Positions 22,060 through 35,540 of a stretch of DNA of 64,000 bases are shown piece after piece (positions within the stretch are counted from its first letter, which is position 1; every line of letters begins with the position of its first letter). The DNA lies in assembly GCA_964017195.1 (NCBI GenBank), contig OZ024894.1:29709325-29773324 (forward strand), read 5' to 3'. A program made the translations under genes and the position numbers. The notes beneath the pieces are model-generated. The model was not told where the DNA came from, did not search any database, and saw only the letters and a list, made by a program, of their open reading frames with translations. Source of the stretch: Siderastrea radians (lineage: Eukaryota > Cnidaria > Anthozoa > Scleractinia > Rhizangiidae).

Positions 22060-25000
22060 TCACGAATGGATTATTTAATCAATGAACGGAATCAATTTTT
22101 CAATAATGAATTCATTAGTCCGTTAACGACAGGAACGCCTAACCGGCTTTGACTATAATGGGATTCTTCTCTTGCTGCAATTCCAAATTTCAACTTGATA
22201 AAGGCCAACTGAGTGCAGAAAATAGCTGTAAGGAGTTATCTTAGTTTCAAAAGTTTTAATGAACGTGTATATTTCATTGATAGGCAAGTTTGAACAGTAC
22301 AAATTAGTAACAAAAGATTTGTTCAAGTTACTTCATATGTCAATGTGCTTTGTCAACTTGATGATAACAACAAAAGTGCGCTACACATTCATGTAATTCT
22401 TAGCATGTTTTACATATAATGAATTGTATCTTCACAGGTATCGTGTTTTATGCCATAAATAGTAACAATAACTTTTTGAAATTTCCGAACAAATACAACA
22501 AATGACCACTTTTTTGACTGAGGTACATGAAACTGCTCTTATTGCGAACGTTCCCCATCAGTTTCAATAAGGTTTGCAGCTGTCTCACCAGTGATTCAAA
22601 ATGTGGTATTCTCTCAGCGTTTACTTGATCATCTCTCTCAAACGAATTTACCAAACGAGCTGAATCCAAAGCAACCTCAAAGCGGACGATCAAGTTCTCT
22701 GCCGTGTTGCGATTAGCGTAAGGATAAAATCTTAAACAGCCAGTTAAAAGATGAGTAACAGTTTCCAACAGTTCTGTTGTAGCAGAGCAGTTGCAAATAT
22801 CCATGAGAAGACAAACCACAATTCGAACATTGCCAATTGCCGCCATGTTTATACATTTCTTTTAACAGGTACTTTTCATTGGCATCATACATGGCGACCT
22901 TTCCGAAGGAAGGCACTTTTCATGCCAGCATATACAGAGGATTTTTTAAACCTTGCGTATACGATTACGTAATCGCGTATACGTGCATTTTAGCCCTCGC
23001 ATATATGGGCCCTTGAAGGCCGCGTATATACGCGAGTTTTGAACGCGTATATGCGTTAAAAATGGCCGTATACGTGGGATAAAAGCCCATATATAAGGGA
23101 TTTTAAGACGATTTCCGCTCAACGTTCGAGCAGTAAGTGCAAAAATTAAGTTACCAAAAAAATACTTGCAGCACTGTCACATTTTGAGAACAGATAAGAA
23201 GAACTTATCGTTACTTTTGCTCCCAAGCTGACCCTGCGAGAGAAAACTGGATTTGAAGTTATCCATATTTCAATGAAAAAGACGCTTCATGTCAGTTCAA
23301 AACAAAATGGCGCCCGTTTTTAGCGTACTTTTACGAGATTTGAAATTAATTTTCTTGTGAATGCTTGTGAATTTCATCGTGGGGTCACTTGGGCAAGTGA
23401 ACTAGAGTGAGATGTTTCAAATAGCATTTAAAATGTTACCGTGCTATGAGTAGTTTTTTGGTAAATATTTTTTGCACTTATTGCTCGAACGTTGAGCGGA
23501 ATCCGTCTTAACAAGTATACGCGACAAAAAAACCCCACGTATATCGTGTCATAATTTTGAAACGAATGGCCAACCATAGCTTTCTGCTTGATTCTGCGAA
23601 TACAAAGGGACCGCTCGTTGAGATAAGAACTTACAGTCTTCTAAGTCTCGGTATAACTAACTACCTTTGTGAAATTTCCCACGCTATGAAATTAACCAAA
23701 TTTTTGTCACGTGTTTCTTCATCACCGCCGCTGATGGTAGATCGTAGATCGTACGTTGTATGAAAGACTCACGTTTGCCCAGCAATCAGCTCCTTTGACT
23801 TTGGAGTTAACATTGTGTAACTCTTAATGGTCATTATGGTTGACGGGTGTAGTTTATTAAATAGGTTGTAGAGTAAAAAGACCTCTTCTGATGGTGTTCA
23901 AATTGGCCTGGAAGCTTTGAGGGCTTTTCGAGTTACGTAATGCAGTGCAGTCTAAACGAGTTCCCGAGTAACATAAAGCGAACAAGATTTTTAAAATAAA
24001 AAAATTCTAACTGGTGTTCTCTAAACCTTTTCGCTTTTGTTTTAACTAAAATCTTGTAAAGAATTAAATGATTCACATCATTATATTCCTAACAGTCGCG
24101 ACCAATTTCTCAGTTTTTTTTGTCCAAAGGTGTGTCTAGCACTAGTCACTCGAGAGTCAGTTTGGTTTCTATAGTACCTTTAAAAGAAGTTCAGTTTGAT
24201 AAATTTGCTATTTTCCAGCTAATTATAGGCGGGATAGTCTCATCGTCGGCCTAGTTGTTTACATTTGTCATTCTACCAGTATGTGTTTAGCGTCGTGCTG
24301 GATTTGCGCGACTTGCAACGATTTGGACGTACTCACAGCTACATTATTGACTGTGAAAAGGTATTTTAATAATATTCAAAGAAATCTAAAATCAATAATT
24401 ACTTTGACTTCCTCTTTCTAGACTGTTGTAGTTTTAAAACAAGGGGGTTTGATCGCACTATTTTGTTGATTTGAGAAATTTATAGCGTAAACCACTATAA
24501 TCGTTTAATATTTAAACGAATTATGTCATACTACAGGGGAAATTGGGATCTCACATATAAGAGTCATAAAGCATTAAAGATTGTTGAAATTGTTATTCAC
24601 TACCTCTTAATTCTGTGCTTTTCTCCAGGATTGTTTTTTAGCGGAAAAGTTCTCGTTAAAATATTTCCTTAAATCACGAACTTTCACAGAAAATCTTTTT
24701 GTAAGTTTTTATATTTGTCATTTTCACTTTCTTTCTTTCTTTTTTTCGCCCTTGGTCACCGGTAGCCTTCAAAGGGGGGGGGGGGATGGGGGTAGGGAGG
24801 GAGGTGGACAGAATTTGGGACTCTGGGAAGAAAGGAGGGAGGCAGGTGTACGGGAGGCGGAAAGGAAAAGTTAAGAAAAGTGGTGGGGGCCGAGAGTAAA
24901 GGGTGCGGGTGGCAGGAAGTTTGTGCCCCGCTTCCCCCTCCCTGTCCGTCCCTTAGCCCCTCCCCCATTCTGTCAGAGATGGTGGAAATGTCGAATCCAG

Positions 25001-25107
25001 GTATTAAGGTCTCAAGAAACGGTCAGTTTGCCGTGAAATAGTGATTATTTGATAAAATGATGTGATGATGACGTCATCATGACATCAGCAAAATATTTTG
25101 ATGCATT
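22060..25107. other. No gene recognised; low-complexity patches
   Basis: A 132-codon minus-strand frame at 22448-22846 has no recognisable motif and is left uncalled. Around 22960-23110, GCGTATATACGC-type palindromes recur. At 24773-24960 the plus strand is a G-rich purine tract with several G runs that could form quadruplexes. Otherwise nothing is seen. Confidence 0.4.
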
Positions 25108-25208
25108 CTCACTTGTGGTCACTTGTAGTCACTCGTGGTCATTCCTGGTCACTCGTGGTCTACTTGTGGTCACCCGTGGTCACTCGTGGTCACTCGTGGT
25201 CACTCGTG
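25108..25208. repeat. GGTCACTCGT minisatellite
   Basis: About nine copies of a 10-11-base unit GTGGTCACTC with minor variants. Confidence 0.85.
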
Positions 25209-25379
25209 TGTACTTTCACGCACGATCCTATTTTTGGCGGAGAGAAACGACAGCCGGAAATACGTCTGCGTTCGCAGGCTAATTCGCCCATGGCACAGCA
25301 TTTAATTGACGGCTTTCGGCAGACGAGTGTATTTAGTTTATGAGCGAGCGAACATTCGTTGACGATGGACTCTGGCGTT

Positions 25380-25575
25380 GTAAATTGTCTTATCACACCA
25401 AATACAACTCGCCATTTCAGTAGAGCAATTTTTTTTACCTTCAATTCAGCGTTTATGTGAGCTAAAGCCATGTATATTCCTTGAGAAATTGATTTTCACG
25501 GAATAGTAAATTCATCACGCACAAATTGTAAATCCATTGTGAGACAAGTCAACTGCAGACTGCAGACTGGAAAAA
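25380..25575. repeat. Dispersed repeat also present at 35.77-35.95 kb
   Basis: The stretch from AACTCGCCATTTCAGTAGAG to AACTGCAGACTGCAGACTGG is repeated in the same orientation at 35765-35955. Weaker relatives occur at 37.07-37.57 kb and 20.89-21.02 kb. Confidence 0.75.
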
Positions 25576-26077
25576 GATCCACACATCACAGTGACATCAT
25601 GAATAATATTCCCCTCGCAGGGACCGTGCAAAGGGAGGGACTCGGGGGGGCTTTACCCCCCCCCCCCGCACTATGCAAAATAAAATAAATAAGAAATAAT
25701 ATATAGATTTAGCCAAGCCTAAAAGCGGACCCGCGAAGGAATAAACAGGAGCAGGCCTGCACCGATCCAAAGCGGCTGTGTGATTGGCTAGTTAGCAAGA
25801 ACAATAGAATATTTTTTCACGGAATGATGTGGTACATGTGTCGTTGATTATTTCACATTGGTCTTAAATTCGACTTCTTTGTTTTATTAGTAAACCTACT
25901 ATTAGGTCCCCTTTCTTCATACATCACATCATTTCGTGCAAAGTGTCCTAGCTATTCTTCTCGCTATCAAGCCAGTCATAGTGCCGCTTTCGATCGGTGC
26001 AGGGAGACCTGTTTCTTAAGAACGAGAAGACCTCAAACCAAAGGATCGTGTCAGTTGAACCTCTGGGTTCTACCGGC

Positions 26078-27376
26078 TGTAACGAGTGTACCAAGTGTAC
26101 CGGCTGTACCGAGTGTACCGAGCGTACCGAGGGTACCGAGTGTACCGGCTGTACCGCGTGTACCGAGTGTACCGCGTGTACCGAGTGTACCGAGCGTACC
26201 GAGTGTACCGGCTGTACCGAGTGTGCCGAGTGTACCGAGTGTACCGGCTGTACCGAGTGTACCGAGTGTACCGAGTGTACCGAGTGTACCGCCTGTATTG
26301 AGTGCGTACCGAGTGTACCGCCTGTACCGAGTGTACCGAGTGTACCGAGTGTACCGAGTGTACCGGCTGTACCGAGTGTGCCGAGTGTACCGAGTGTACC
26401 GGCTGTACCGAGTGTACCGAGTGTACCGAGTGTACCGAGTGTACCGAGTGTACCGCCTGTATTGAGTGCGTACCGAGTGTACCGCCTGTACCGAGTGTAC
26501 CGGCTGTACCGAGTGTACCGAGTGTACCGGCTGTACCGAGTGTACCGAGTGTACCGCCTGTATTGAGTGCGTACCGAGTGTACCGCCTGTACCGAGTGTA
26601 CCGAGTGTACCGAGTGTACCGAGTGTACCGGCTGTACCGAGTTTACCGAGTGTACCGAGTTTACTGGCTGTACCGAGTGTACCGAGTGTACCGGTTGTAC
26701 CGAGTGCACCGAGTGTACCGGCTGTACCGAGTGTACCGAGTTTACCGAGTGTACCGAGTGTACCGAGTGTACCGAGTGTACCGAGTGTACCGAGTGTAAC
26801 GAGTGTACCGAGTGTACCGGCTGTACCGAGTGCACCGAGTGCACCGAGTGTACCGGCTGTACCGAGTGTACCGTTTGTACCGAGTGTACCGAGTGTACCG
26901 GCTGTACCGAGTGTACCGGCTGTACCGAGTGTACCGAGTGTACCGAGTGTACCGAGTGTACCGAGTGTACCGAGTGTACCGAGTGTACCGAGTGTACCGA
27001 GTGTACCGAGTGTACCGAGTGTACCGAGTGTACCGAGTGTACCGGCTGTACCGAGTGTACCGAGTGTACCGCCTGTATTGAGTGCGTACCGAGTGTACCG
27101 CCTGTACCGAGTGTACCGAGTGTACTGAGTGTACCGGCTGTACCGAGTTTACCGAGTGTACCGAGTTTACTGGCTGTACCGAGTGTACCGAGTGTACCGG
27201 TTGTACCGAGTGCACCGAGTGTACCGGCTGTACCGAGTGTACCGAGTTTACCGAGTGTACCGAGTGTACCGAGTGTAACGAGTGTACCGAGTGTACCGGC
27301 TGTACCGAGTGCACCGAGTACACCGAGTGTACCGGCTGTACCGAGTGTACCGTTTGTACCGAGTGTACCGAGTGTA
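26078..27376. repeat. 1.3-kb minisatellite of 9-bp TGTACCGAG units
   Basis: About 140 copies of TGTACCGAG with variants (GGC, GCC, TTT, CAC) in place of parts of the unit. A rarer marker, GCCTGTATTGAGTGCG, occurs four times (near 26290, 26454, 26556 and 27070). A block around 26566-26880 is repeated around 27084-27366, giving higher-order structure. Because the 9-base unit has no stop in most frames, long frames appear on both strands. They are not genes. Confidence 0.95.
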
Positions 27377-27483
27377 CCTTTTTTTTAATGGACAGTAAAG
27401 AGGAATTTCTTTCCATCGTTTGAAAATTTCGATGGAAAAGAATTGCCTAAGTGATACCCTGGAAAAGCTAGAAACGTAATAAT

Positions 27484-28540
27484 TGGTCATAAATGTAATT
27501 AAATCTTTAAATGTAAGAACGACTGACCACAAATTTAATAAAGCCCTCAAATGTAATAAGGATTGATCACAATAAAACCGGTGCGAGACCATTCAGGGCT
27601 TTGTATGTTGTAACCTAAATTTTGAAGTCAATGCGATATTTGATGGGGAGTGAATGCAGATCAGAAAAAAAGAGGAGTGTACTGCTTGAACGTTCTACTA
27701 TAGCATAGTGAGTTGCGACTACAGTAAATGATGGCGTGGACCAAGGTCTTGTTTTCCTTTCAAATGGCGTTTTGGACCTATTAATTCCCCATTTCAAAGC
27801 ACCCTCTTATGTCATGAGTAATGGACACTTAAGGCACGCAACCAAATGTGCTATTTACAGAGGTGTTCGGAAGTGATACTCATGTTCAGGAAGATCAGAG
27901 GTAAAACTCATCAATGTTCTTATTTGTTACTGTAGAGCAAGATCCAAAGGAAAATAGACCTATTAAGTCTTACAGAACGTTCTGATTTTCGCCTTAATAC
28001 TTTCGCTGCGAAAGTCGAGTTTTGTCGACATTTACAGGGGTAGACATTGAGCCACTTGTGATGTCATCATTTTTGACGCTACCAGATTGTTTTGATAAGC
28101 AGCTAACACGGCAAGGACAGATCCATCCACACGTGTGTCCATTTTCAACATCAACCAAATTCTGGCAGAGCTATTCCAGAAAAACGTGTCCAATTTTGGG
28201 TGCAAAATTGGTGGTAAAATAGGCCAAGTCACCTATAGTTAATCAATGTTCCACTTCCAGGTTTTTTGAAGGGCTGAGGCCAAAACGTTTCCAGTGGCAT
28301 GGATAGGAAGGAGATAAAAGGTAGAAGATAAAGAGAAAATGGTGGGAGAGAAAAAGGGAAGAAAAGAAGCGAGAAAAAATTGGGAATGAATCATCAAAAA
28401 AAAAACAATTAAATCTTCAATTGTAAGAACAACTGACCACAAATTTAATAAAGCCCTCAAATGTAATATGGATTGATCACAATAAAACTGGTGCGAGACC
28501 ATTAAGCGCTTTGTATGTTGTAAGCTAAATTTTGAAGTTC
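27484..28540. repeat. Pair of about 130-bp direct repeats
   Basis: The stretch about 27484-27615 (CTGACCACAAATTTAATAAA, CACAATAAAACCGGTGCGAG) is repeated at about 28404-28540 with few changes. The sequence between is unique and AT-rich, with no gene recognised. Confidence 0.75.
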
Positions 28541-29579
28541 AAATTTTGGCTTATGCGTGTGCGTGCAAGCAAAATATTGTACAATTAACAACAAAAACTG
28601 GTTGAAAATCTTATTTAATTGTAAAGAAATGTTTTGTAGCAAAGTTAAGTGGCATTTGGCAACCTAGCACTCAAAAAACCGCTTTAACCGTAAAAAATGC
28701 GGTTTTTTTTTTTAAGTAAGCAGTGAAAGGGTTAAAAGATGATGGAGTTGGCATGACTCTGCTGAACTGGTAGACTATTCCAAATAATACTGGCGTAGTG
28801 AGAAAATGAATTGTTAAGTGCTTTAGACTCAGAACGTGTGTGTTCAAATCTCAAATTGTCTTTTAAATTATGGCTGGTTATATGTTCCGTAAAAAAGACT
28901 CCTAATGCTATCTGGGTTTAAGTTTTGGTAAGCTTGCATTGGCGGATCCAGGATTTTTCAAGGAGGAAGGGGCTGACCTGATATAACGATTTCGGAACAA
29001 TCCGAGACAAAATCGCCTCAGTGATATTTTTTGTTCCCTTTTATAATTTCAGGCTTAAACGACCCCAAAGAGGGGGGTGGCTAGCAACCCAATCCACCCA
29101 TCCCCCTGGATTCGCCCCTTGTTTAGTAGGCAATGCAAGCAAGTCTCCTTTTGTAAATCGAAGATAAAGAGTTCCATTTAGCCTTGCTCAGTACTTCATG
29201 CTTTGGGACAGATGGACTCATGTTATGGATCAATCTAGCGACGCGGATATCAAATGGGGTTGGAAGGCCTACGCGACTCCTACTTCACGTCTTTGTTCGC
29301 CGCGCCTTATCTCGGTTTTTGACCAATTTTGCTTCTTTGTAGTGGGTTTAGTTTGGAGGGTTTTTATATGGTGACTGAATTGAGCCGTTACAACTTAGGC
29401 GTCGCATTTTTTAAGACTTTGATCTCGAGGTCATACTTCATCAATTTTTCTGATAACCTGTGGATTCTTGTGCCTGGTGGCTCGCGCGCACTGTTTGTTA
29501 TTTTCAGTTAAATTTGACCTCTGATCGTTTGTTAAGCGACTCAATGTGATTTCTATGCCGCTTTCGGCATATAGCAACT

Positions 29580-30308
29580 TGACAGATAGCTTTTGCCAAC
29601 ATTTTCATGGCAAACATCGAAACAAAAATACTGAGCCAAAGCAGAATAAAAGCTACAGTATGGAAACGTTTCATCGATGACGGGACATCTCTATGGGACA
29701 TCGACAAACAAGAAATAGATTTATTTCTTGAACAAGCAAACAGTTTTCATCCAACAATAAAATTTACAGCTGAATTCCAGACAAGAAAATCATATTTCCT
29801 TGGCACGGTTATTTATAAAGGAGAACGATTCCAAAAAGACGCTATCCTTGACATAAAAACGCACTATAAACCGACTGAAACATTTCAGTACACACATTAC
29901 ACCTCCTGTCACCCACCAGGTGTCAAAAGAGGTTTTATCAAAGGCAAAGCTATTAGACTTCTACGAACAAATTCTTCGGAAAAAGATTTCCAGGAATCAT
30001 TCTCTAATTTCAAAACACGCCTTCCCGCGCGTGGATAACCTAAAAACTAGCGGAAAGAATATTATCTGAAGTCTCCTTCGCCGGAAGACAGTCGCTTTGA
30101 AACAAAAGAAAAGGAGCAAATATTACCATTTGTCACGACATATCACCCGGGAGTTAAAAACCTAACAAATATATTGATGCACAAATGGAGTATAATTCAA
30201 AATCAGCCATTACTGAGGACCATTTTCAAAAAGCCTCCTATTATATCATACAAGAGAGGCAAATCACTAAAAGACATGCTCGTCAGAGCAAAGCACAATA
30301 ACGTATTG
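29580..30308 (+). pseudogene. Penelope-like retroelement reverse transcriptase remnant
   Basis: The frame 29607-30038 carries the Penelope-type RT core: WKRFIDDGTSLW (the Y/F-I-D-D catalytic box), LFLEQANSFHPTIKFTAEF, KPTETFQYTHYTSCHPPG and GFIKGKAIRLLRTNSS. These blocks are characteristic of the family. The frame stops at 30038, and recognisable downstream RT sequence (LPFVTTYHPGVKN, KRGKSLKDMLVRAKHNN) continues in another frame to about 30308. The 5' part and the GIY-YIG endonuclease are missing. It is a dead fragment. Confidence 0.8.
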
Positions 30309-31079
30309 AAGGCACAATAACGTACACGTCGCAGACAAAACTCCACAGTAGGGAGTCTGTGCAGGCCTGTCACGATTGTTATACCTTAGAGTTCTCCCTC
30401 GAGGAAACCTGTGATGTGATTGGCTCGGTACGCCCGGTACGGAAATGCTCAAAGCGGAGCAAAGCGGAGCAAAGCGGACCAATCACAAAGCCGCTTTGGA
30501 ACGGTGCAGGACAACAGACAAACTGGTGTTCGTTTCTCAAAAATAGTCCTGAAACTTTTCGGTCTGAAATACATTTCGGGGCTTTTTTTGGCTCGTTCGC
30601 TTTCGAAAAGTGTTTCTCAAAAAGCCTGAAAGTGTTCCGAATTGTCCTTCAATATTTTGGGGATCTGTTCTGTAAAACCAAGCTCGAAAGGTCGTTCTAG
30701 AGGCTGAACACAGCTTGATTATTTTACTCACGAGCTGTCTAGCTTGGTGTTTGCAATGTTTCCATATCCTGTCATTAACTGTGAAGGCTTGTCAAATCTC
30801 CTTGGTTTATTGGCTGTTCGCTTGAATGAACTTGAAACGGCGCTCATTTACAAAAACAAAATAAAAATTATTCGACTGTTTAAATGGGTTATCTTCATCG
30901 CGTTCGGATGTTAACAAATAACATGAACTGTCACTAACTAAGAATATTAGTCTGGTCAAAAATTTATACTGACATTTCACCGGCATTTTACTGGGATTAC
31001 CCGAAATAAAGGATCTGGGGAGCTTCGAAGCACTTGTAATAAACTTACCGAAGAAATGTCGCGTAGGTTTTAGCAGCCG
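30309..31079. other. No gene recognised
   Basis: It contains a short tandem AGCGGAGCAAAGCGG patch (30452-30480) and a block near 30475-30520 that is an inverse relative of 25755-25790. Nothing coding is supported. Confidence 0.4.
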
Positions 31080-31560
31080 CAAAAAAATTCAAGCACTTTG
31101 AGGAACACACATTACTTACGGGATAAAACAGCTTTAAACTCAAAACTGCTTCGCTTATATTTCGTTCTCTAACTTGAGACCATCGAGATTGAAAACAAAC
31201 GAACAAACACCTTCCAAACATTCTTAACTCTGCTGCATAAGTTTTGCGGCTGCAAATTGTCTGAAATTCGAGCGCTTTAAAAAATGCACCGAACTGTTTT
31301 TGGAAGCTTTTCGGGCATAATAGGTTTAAACCGACAACTGCTTCGCTTATAGTTTTTCAGATAACTGTTATATTTCGTTCTCCAACTAGATTCAAAACAA
31401 AGAAACGCCAAACACGCTTTAATTAAATTGTTATTATGCCGGCATAAGTTTTGCGGATGCGAAGTAAGCCTATATAAAGTTAGGCGCTTTGAGGAACGCA
31501 CAAAACTGGAAGCTTTTCGGATAAAATAGCCTTAAGCCGACAACTGCTTCACTTAAAAGA
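31080..31560. repeat. Imperfect tandem repeat, about 200-bp period
   Basis: Three diverged units share GAAGCTTTTCGG-ATAAAATAG-TTTAA-C-ACAACTGCTTCGCTT blocks at about 31119, 31312 and 31517. They look like an old short satellite array. Confidence 0.6.
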
Positions 31561-32199
31561 TTATTACTATTGAAAACTTCTAGGACAAGAAAATCGACAG
31601 TTGCACAAAGAGATGGACCGGACGGTGAAAATTGAAAGCAAAGCTTGTGCAGTTGTCTTGCGGCTGTGCTTAGACCTACTGTTATGAATAAACAAACACA
31701 AAATAATGGACAGAGAAATCATTTTTGAAAAACATTAATTCGAAAACCCCTAAGTTTATACTTAAATGCAATTCGCGTTACACTTCCAAAATCGTAGGCC
31801 GGTCCAGTCGCGAGTGAAATCGGCTCAGCATGGCAAAATATTCAAGAATCTGTCACAAATCTGAGCGCGTTTTCTAATAATTTTTTAAAGTCAAAAGTAA
31901 ATAACACATTTCTAATGGCATAAATCAAATTTACATTTCAAAACGTAATTTCTTTCATCGTAATACTCGAAATCATGTACCTTAGACCTTTTAAAAACTT
32001 CACTTACTCGGTTGTGTTTCAGAACAGGGCAAACTCTCCGCCGTGAAGAAACAAAGCGATGAAGTCCTTTGAATGCAGCTTTCGTAACTTGAACTTTTCG
32101 CCTTCTACCAGTATTCTTTTGAACTTTTTCTTTCCATTTATATATATTAGATGTTTTTTTGTCAAGCATAAAACTTCAGTACTCTCGAGCAATCGTTAA

Positions 32200-32535
32200 A
32201 TGCTAAAAAAGCTTAAGCTTTTAAAGAAATCTCTTTTTCAAAAGCCACGATGGTCATGCGATTTCCTGCCAAGAAAAATGCGGGTTGCCCTAAAGCACCG
32301 TGCGATTTCCCGCCAAGAAAAGATGGTATTCTCTGCCCCCGTCGGGTTGTCTTGGGACTCCCCTCCCCCTCCCACAGAGTGTGCGGACGGACGGACGTAC
32401 GGATGTACGGACGTACGGACGGACGGTCACGTGACTATTACGTCACAACCAAAATTTCTCGGATTGATAGGTTACCATATTTCCTTAGCGATGGAGCTCC
32501 GCTGGCGGGCTTTGCCCGCAGGCTCCGCTAAAATA
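32200..32535. mobile_element. Copy of the GGAGCTCCGC-ended repeat
   Basis: The segment from the GGACGGACGGACGTACGG microsatellite (32387-32428) through TTACGTCACAACCAAAATTT to GGAGCTCCGC and GGCTCCGCT (32520-32528) is an inverse, roughly 80-90% similar relative of 47409-47620. It marks a repeat family that also inserted into element A. Confidence 0.7.
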
Positions 32536-33500
32536 AAATAAAAAACACAATAAAAAGAATAGTAACAATAGAGAAGCAAATAGTTGGAAAAAAAAAAACG
32601 TCAGTTTGTAAGGGCCAAAAGTTACTGGCAAAGTAGCTAGACGCGCAGATAAGTTAACAGGCAGACATTGTCATAAAGAATTAGATATAAGTGGCGATAA
32701 TTATCAAATAATTTTTCAGTTTTAACCTTGTGCTAGTACAGGTTTATGTCTTTTAAATGGCTTCTTTCTGCAAGCGAACCTCTCAGGAAAACGTGTTGTT
32801 TTGTTAAGCAACGTTTCTTTATGGCAACCTTTTGTCATTATAAATACTTTAAGGTGGCTGGAAAGGGTTATTTTGTTGTTATAATCCTTATGAAACGAGG
32901 TAAGATTACAAAGAAGTATTTCTGACCATGTGGGTAAACTATGAGTATCTTAAAAACTTTTTTTGTCGGGCAAAACTTCAGGGCTAGTTGTGACGTCATA
33001 GTTGTTACCACGGCAGCACTAAAGGTCCACAAAGAAAACCTCCAAATTTTAGTTTTCGCCAATTATCTAAAAATCTAAGCCGGTGACCTACCCTTCTTAT
33101 TGCAGTTTTGGAAAGCTCCCTTAGTTTTTCAACTTCTCTGACAGTATGGCAAAAAGTTATTCAGTAGAACTTAAGTTATATCGACAAAAATCATTTTCTT
33201 TCCTCCAAACGCTTCTATTTGAATTGGCACACTTAATGTTACATGCATGCAAAAAATCAGGATGGGTCACCGAGCAAAGTTTCCAGATAAAACAAATGTT
33301 TTGTGCGGATTGCGTGATTTTACGCGGCATTTTAACTTCCGCTATTTTGCGCGCGTGACTTATGATAGAAATTTGGACTCACTCGGCTGACGCGTGCATT
33401 CTAGTTATGTCGTGTGTAGGCTACGTGCGCGCGCGGCTAAAAACCCTTTCGAGCCTCCTTAAAAGAAGAATTGTGTATAGCTATGCATATCCTGGGACAT
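32536..33500. other. No gene recognised
   Basis: AT-rich sequence without supported features. Confidence 0.35.
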
Positions 33501-33529
33501 TCAATTCGGCGGTAATAACAAAGAAAGAA

Positions 33530-35540
33530 GCTCGCATGGTGTACGGCAGCATGAAAAATAACGGTGAGGCTTCGCAAACTGCTAGTGCTGGAGAGAAGAG
33601 ATCTTCCAAAAGTGGAAAACCTTCTTGTTCAGGTTAGGGAACTCCGTATAATTTCTGCAACTGTACTGAATGTCGGCTTGCAAGGAATGTATTCCAATTG
33701 AATTATGTATAAAATTAATGAATTCCTGTCACTTTGTCATGTGACATTTTTTTAAAAGATTTGGTTTTAAGAACGTTCCATTTATATTCTTTAAAAGAGC
33801 CTCCACCCAAAAGATCGTGCCAGTCAATTAGCTCCACCAGTGAAGTGGAAGCTACAATGTCCAGGCAAGAATTATCTCCCTCAATCCAACAACATGTTGA
33901 ACATTCGACAGCCAGTCAAGCTTTAGGGGTCCATACAACGGAGCCATTCCAGCCTGCAGGATTTCAACTTTCCAAAGAAGCTTGGTGGCAAACAGAATCG
34001 CGCATCTCAATCCAAGCGGTTTTCGGAATTTCCCCGGCTTTACTATAATGAGCAAAACGATTCCGTGTTCTGTTTCATTTGTGTGCAACAAAATGCAAAA
34101 TCAAATCTGCGAGCTGCCAGAAGTAAAGAAATGAGTTTTATTTCTAAAGGCTTTCCAAACGGGAAAAAGCTTTGACTCGCTTCAAGGAGCATCAAGTATC
34201 TGAATGGCACAAAATAGCCATTGACTACCAAATAAACCTTCCCAGAACTTGTGGAAATGCACTGGAAATGTCTAACGATGCAGCAAAAAAGACATTGAAG
34301 TCTAACCGTATATGTTTCATCAAAGTTATAGAAAGTTTGCAACATCTTGCCCGGCAAGGAGCTGGCCATGCAGGGTGACACCGATGACGAATCAAACTTT
34401 ATTCAGTTGTTAAACCTAAGAGGGAAAGACCGGCCTCTTCTTTTAAAATGGTTAGAAAGGAAAGTAGACAGATACAACTCGCACGATATTCAAAATGAAA
34501 TAATTTCCATCATGGCGAATCATGTCAGTCCGTGGTCTAGTATCAGAAATTAGTGGTGGCTTCTTCCCTTTCGTATGCGACGAATACACAGATAACAGTA
34601 ACAAGGAACAACTAACCATCTGCATCCGATGGGTTGGCAAGGAGTGAGAAGTCTATGAAGATTTCTTTGGATTTTACAATATACCTGACATCGGCGCGGA
34701 GACAATAGTGTCGGCTATAAAAGATGTGTTATTGAAATTACAGTTATCATTACCTAATTGTAGGGGACAATGCTATGATGGAGCCAGCATCATGCTTGGA
34801 GATAAAACTGATGTTGCAAAAAGAATCTAGGACCTTCAACCAAAGGCTTATCCTACTCACTGTCATGGAAACTCGCTGAGTCTAAGAGTGAAGGACACCA
34901 CGAAATAACTGTAAGTTGTTATCAGATACTATGGACATAGTGCAAGAAGTCGTTTCCCTCATAAAGTTTTCTCCAAAACGAGAAAATCTACTAGGGGTAA
35001 TAAAAGAAAATCTTCAGGGACCTGAATCTGAAGCCAAGGGCATAATAGGTCTTTGCCCTACTAGATGGACAGCACGCGCAAGCCGTTTTTCAGCGAATCC
35101 TGGACAATTACGCAGCTCTTCTCCAGGGGAGGATAATTTCCCTTGATGAGAAACTCCAATCCGATATACGTGGAAGGATCACTGAATGCCAAGCACAAAG
35201 GTACACTTTTGACTTCTTGTTCGGGTTGAATTTAGGGCAGTGGCTGTTTTCTCACACAGATATCAAAACCCTTACAGCAGACAAAGACGTCAGCTGTCAG
35301 TGGTAAACGAGTCGCTGGTCTTGCAAAAGAGGTCCCGCAGAAGATGCGAGACGATATAAGCTTCAAATCATTTTATGATGCAGTTTTACTGAAAAGTAAA
35401 ACCTATCGCTCCATGACAGAACCAATGTTGCCAAGGAGAACACGCGCGCCAAGGATAATTGAACTTGGCACTGGAGAGCCAACATATCCTGCAACCACAC
35501 AGGACGTTTTCCAGGCGGATATGCTTAGAAGCTATTGACT
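33530..35540 (+). pseudogene. Decayed hAT-like / zinc-finger MYM-type transposase gene
   Basis: Successive frames give a linear transposase-like reading with several stops and shifts. First is a short 5' exon ending at a donor near 33632. Then come a Ser-rich leader, a TTF-type zinc-finger-like block (a C-F-I-C pair, FISKGFPNGKKALTRFKEHQ), a helical region (MANHV) and VCDEYTDNSNKEQLTICIRW, GQCYDGASIMLG and CPTRWTARA. The DEYTD and CYDGAS...CPTRW blocks match the catalytic core of hAT-derived proteins of the DUF4371 type. Multiple breaks mean it is not functional. Confidence 0.7.

Noticed and set aside
22448..22846. 132-codon minus-strand frame
   Set aside because: No recognisable motif, splice context or neighbours; could be chance in AT-rich DNA.
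24756..24968. Pro-rich minus-strand frame
   Set aside because: Reverse of a G-rich purine tract; compositional artefact.
25948..27416. Many long open frames on both strands (HSV, TECT, PSVP, RVYR repeats)
   Set aside because: All arise from the 9-bp tandem unit, which lacks stops in most frames. There is no unique sequence, start context or domain.
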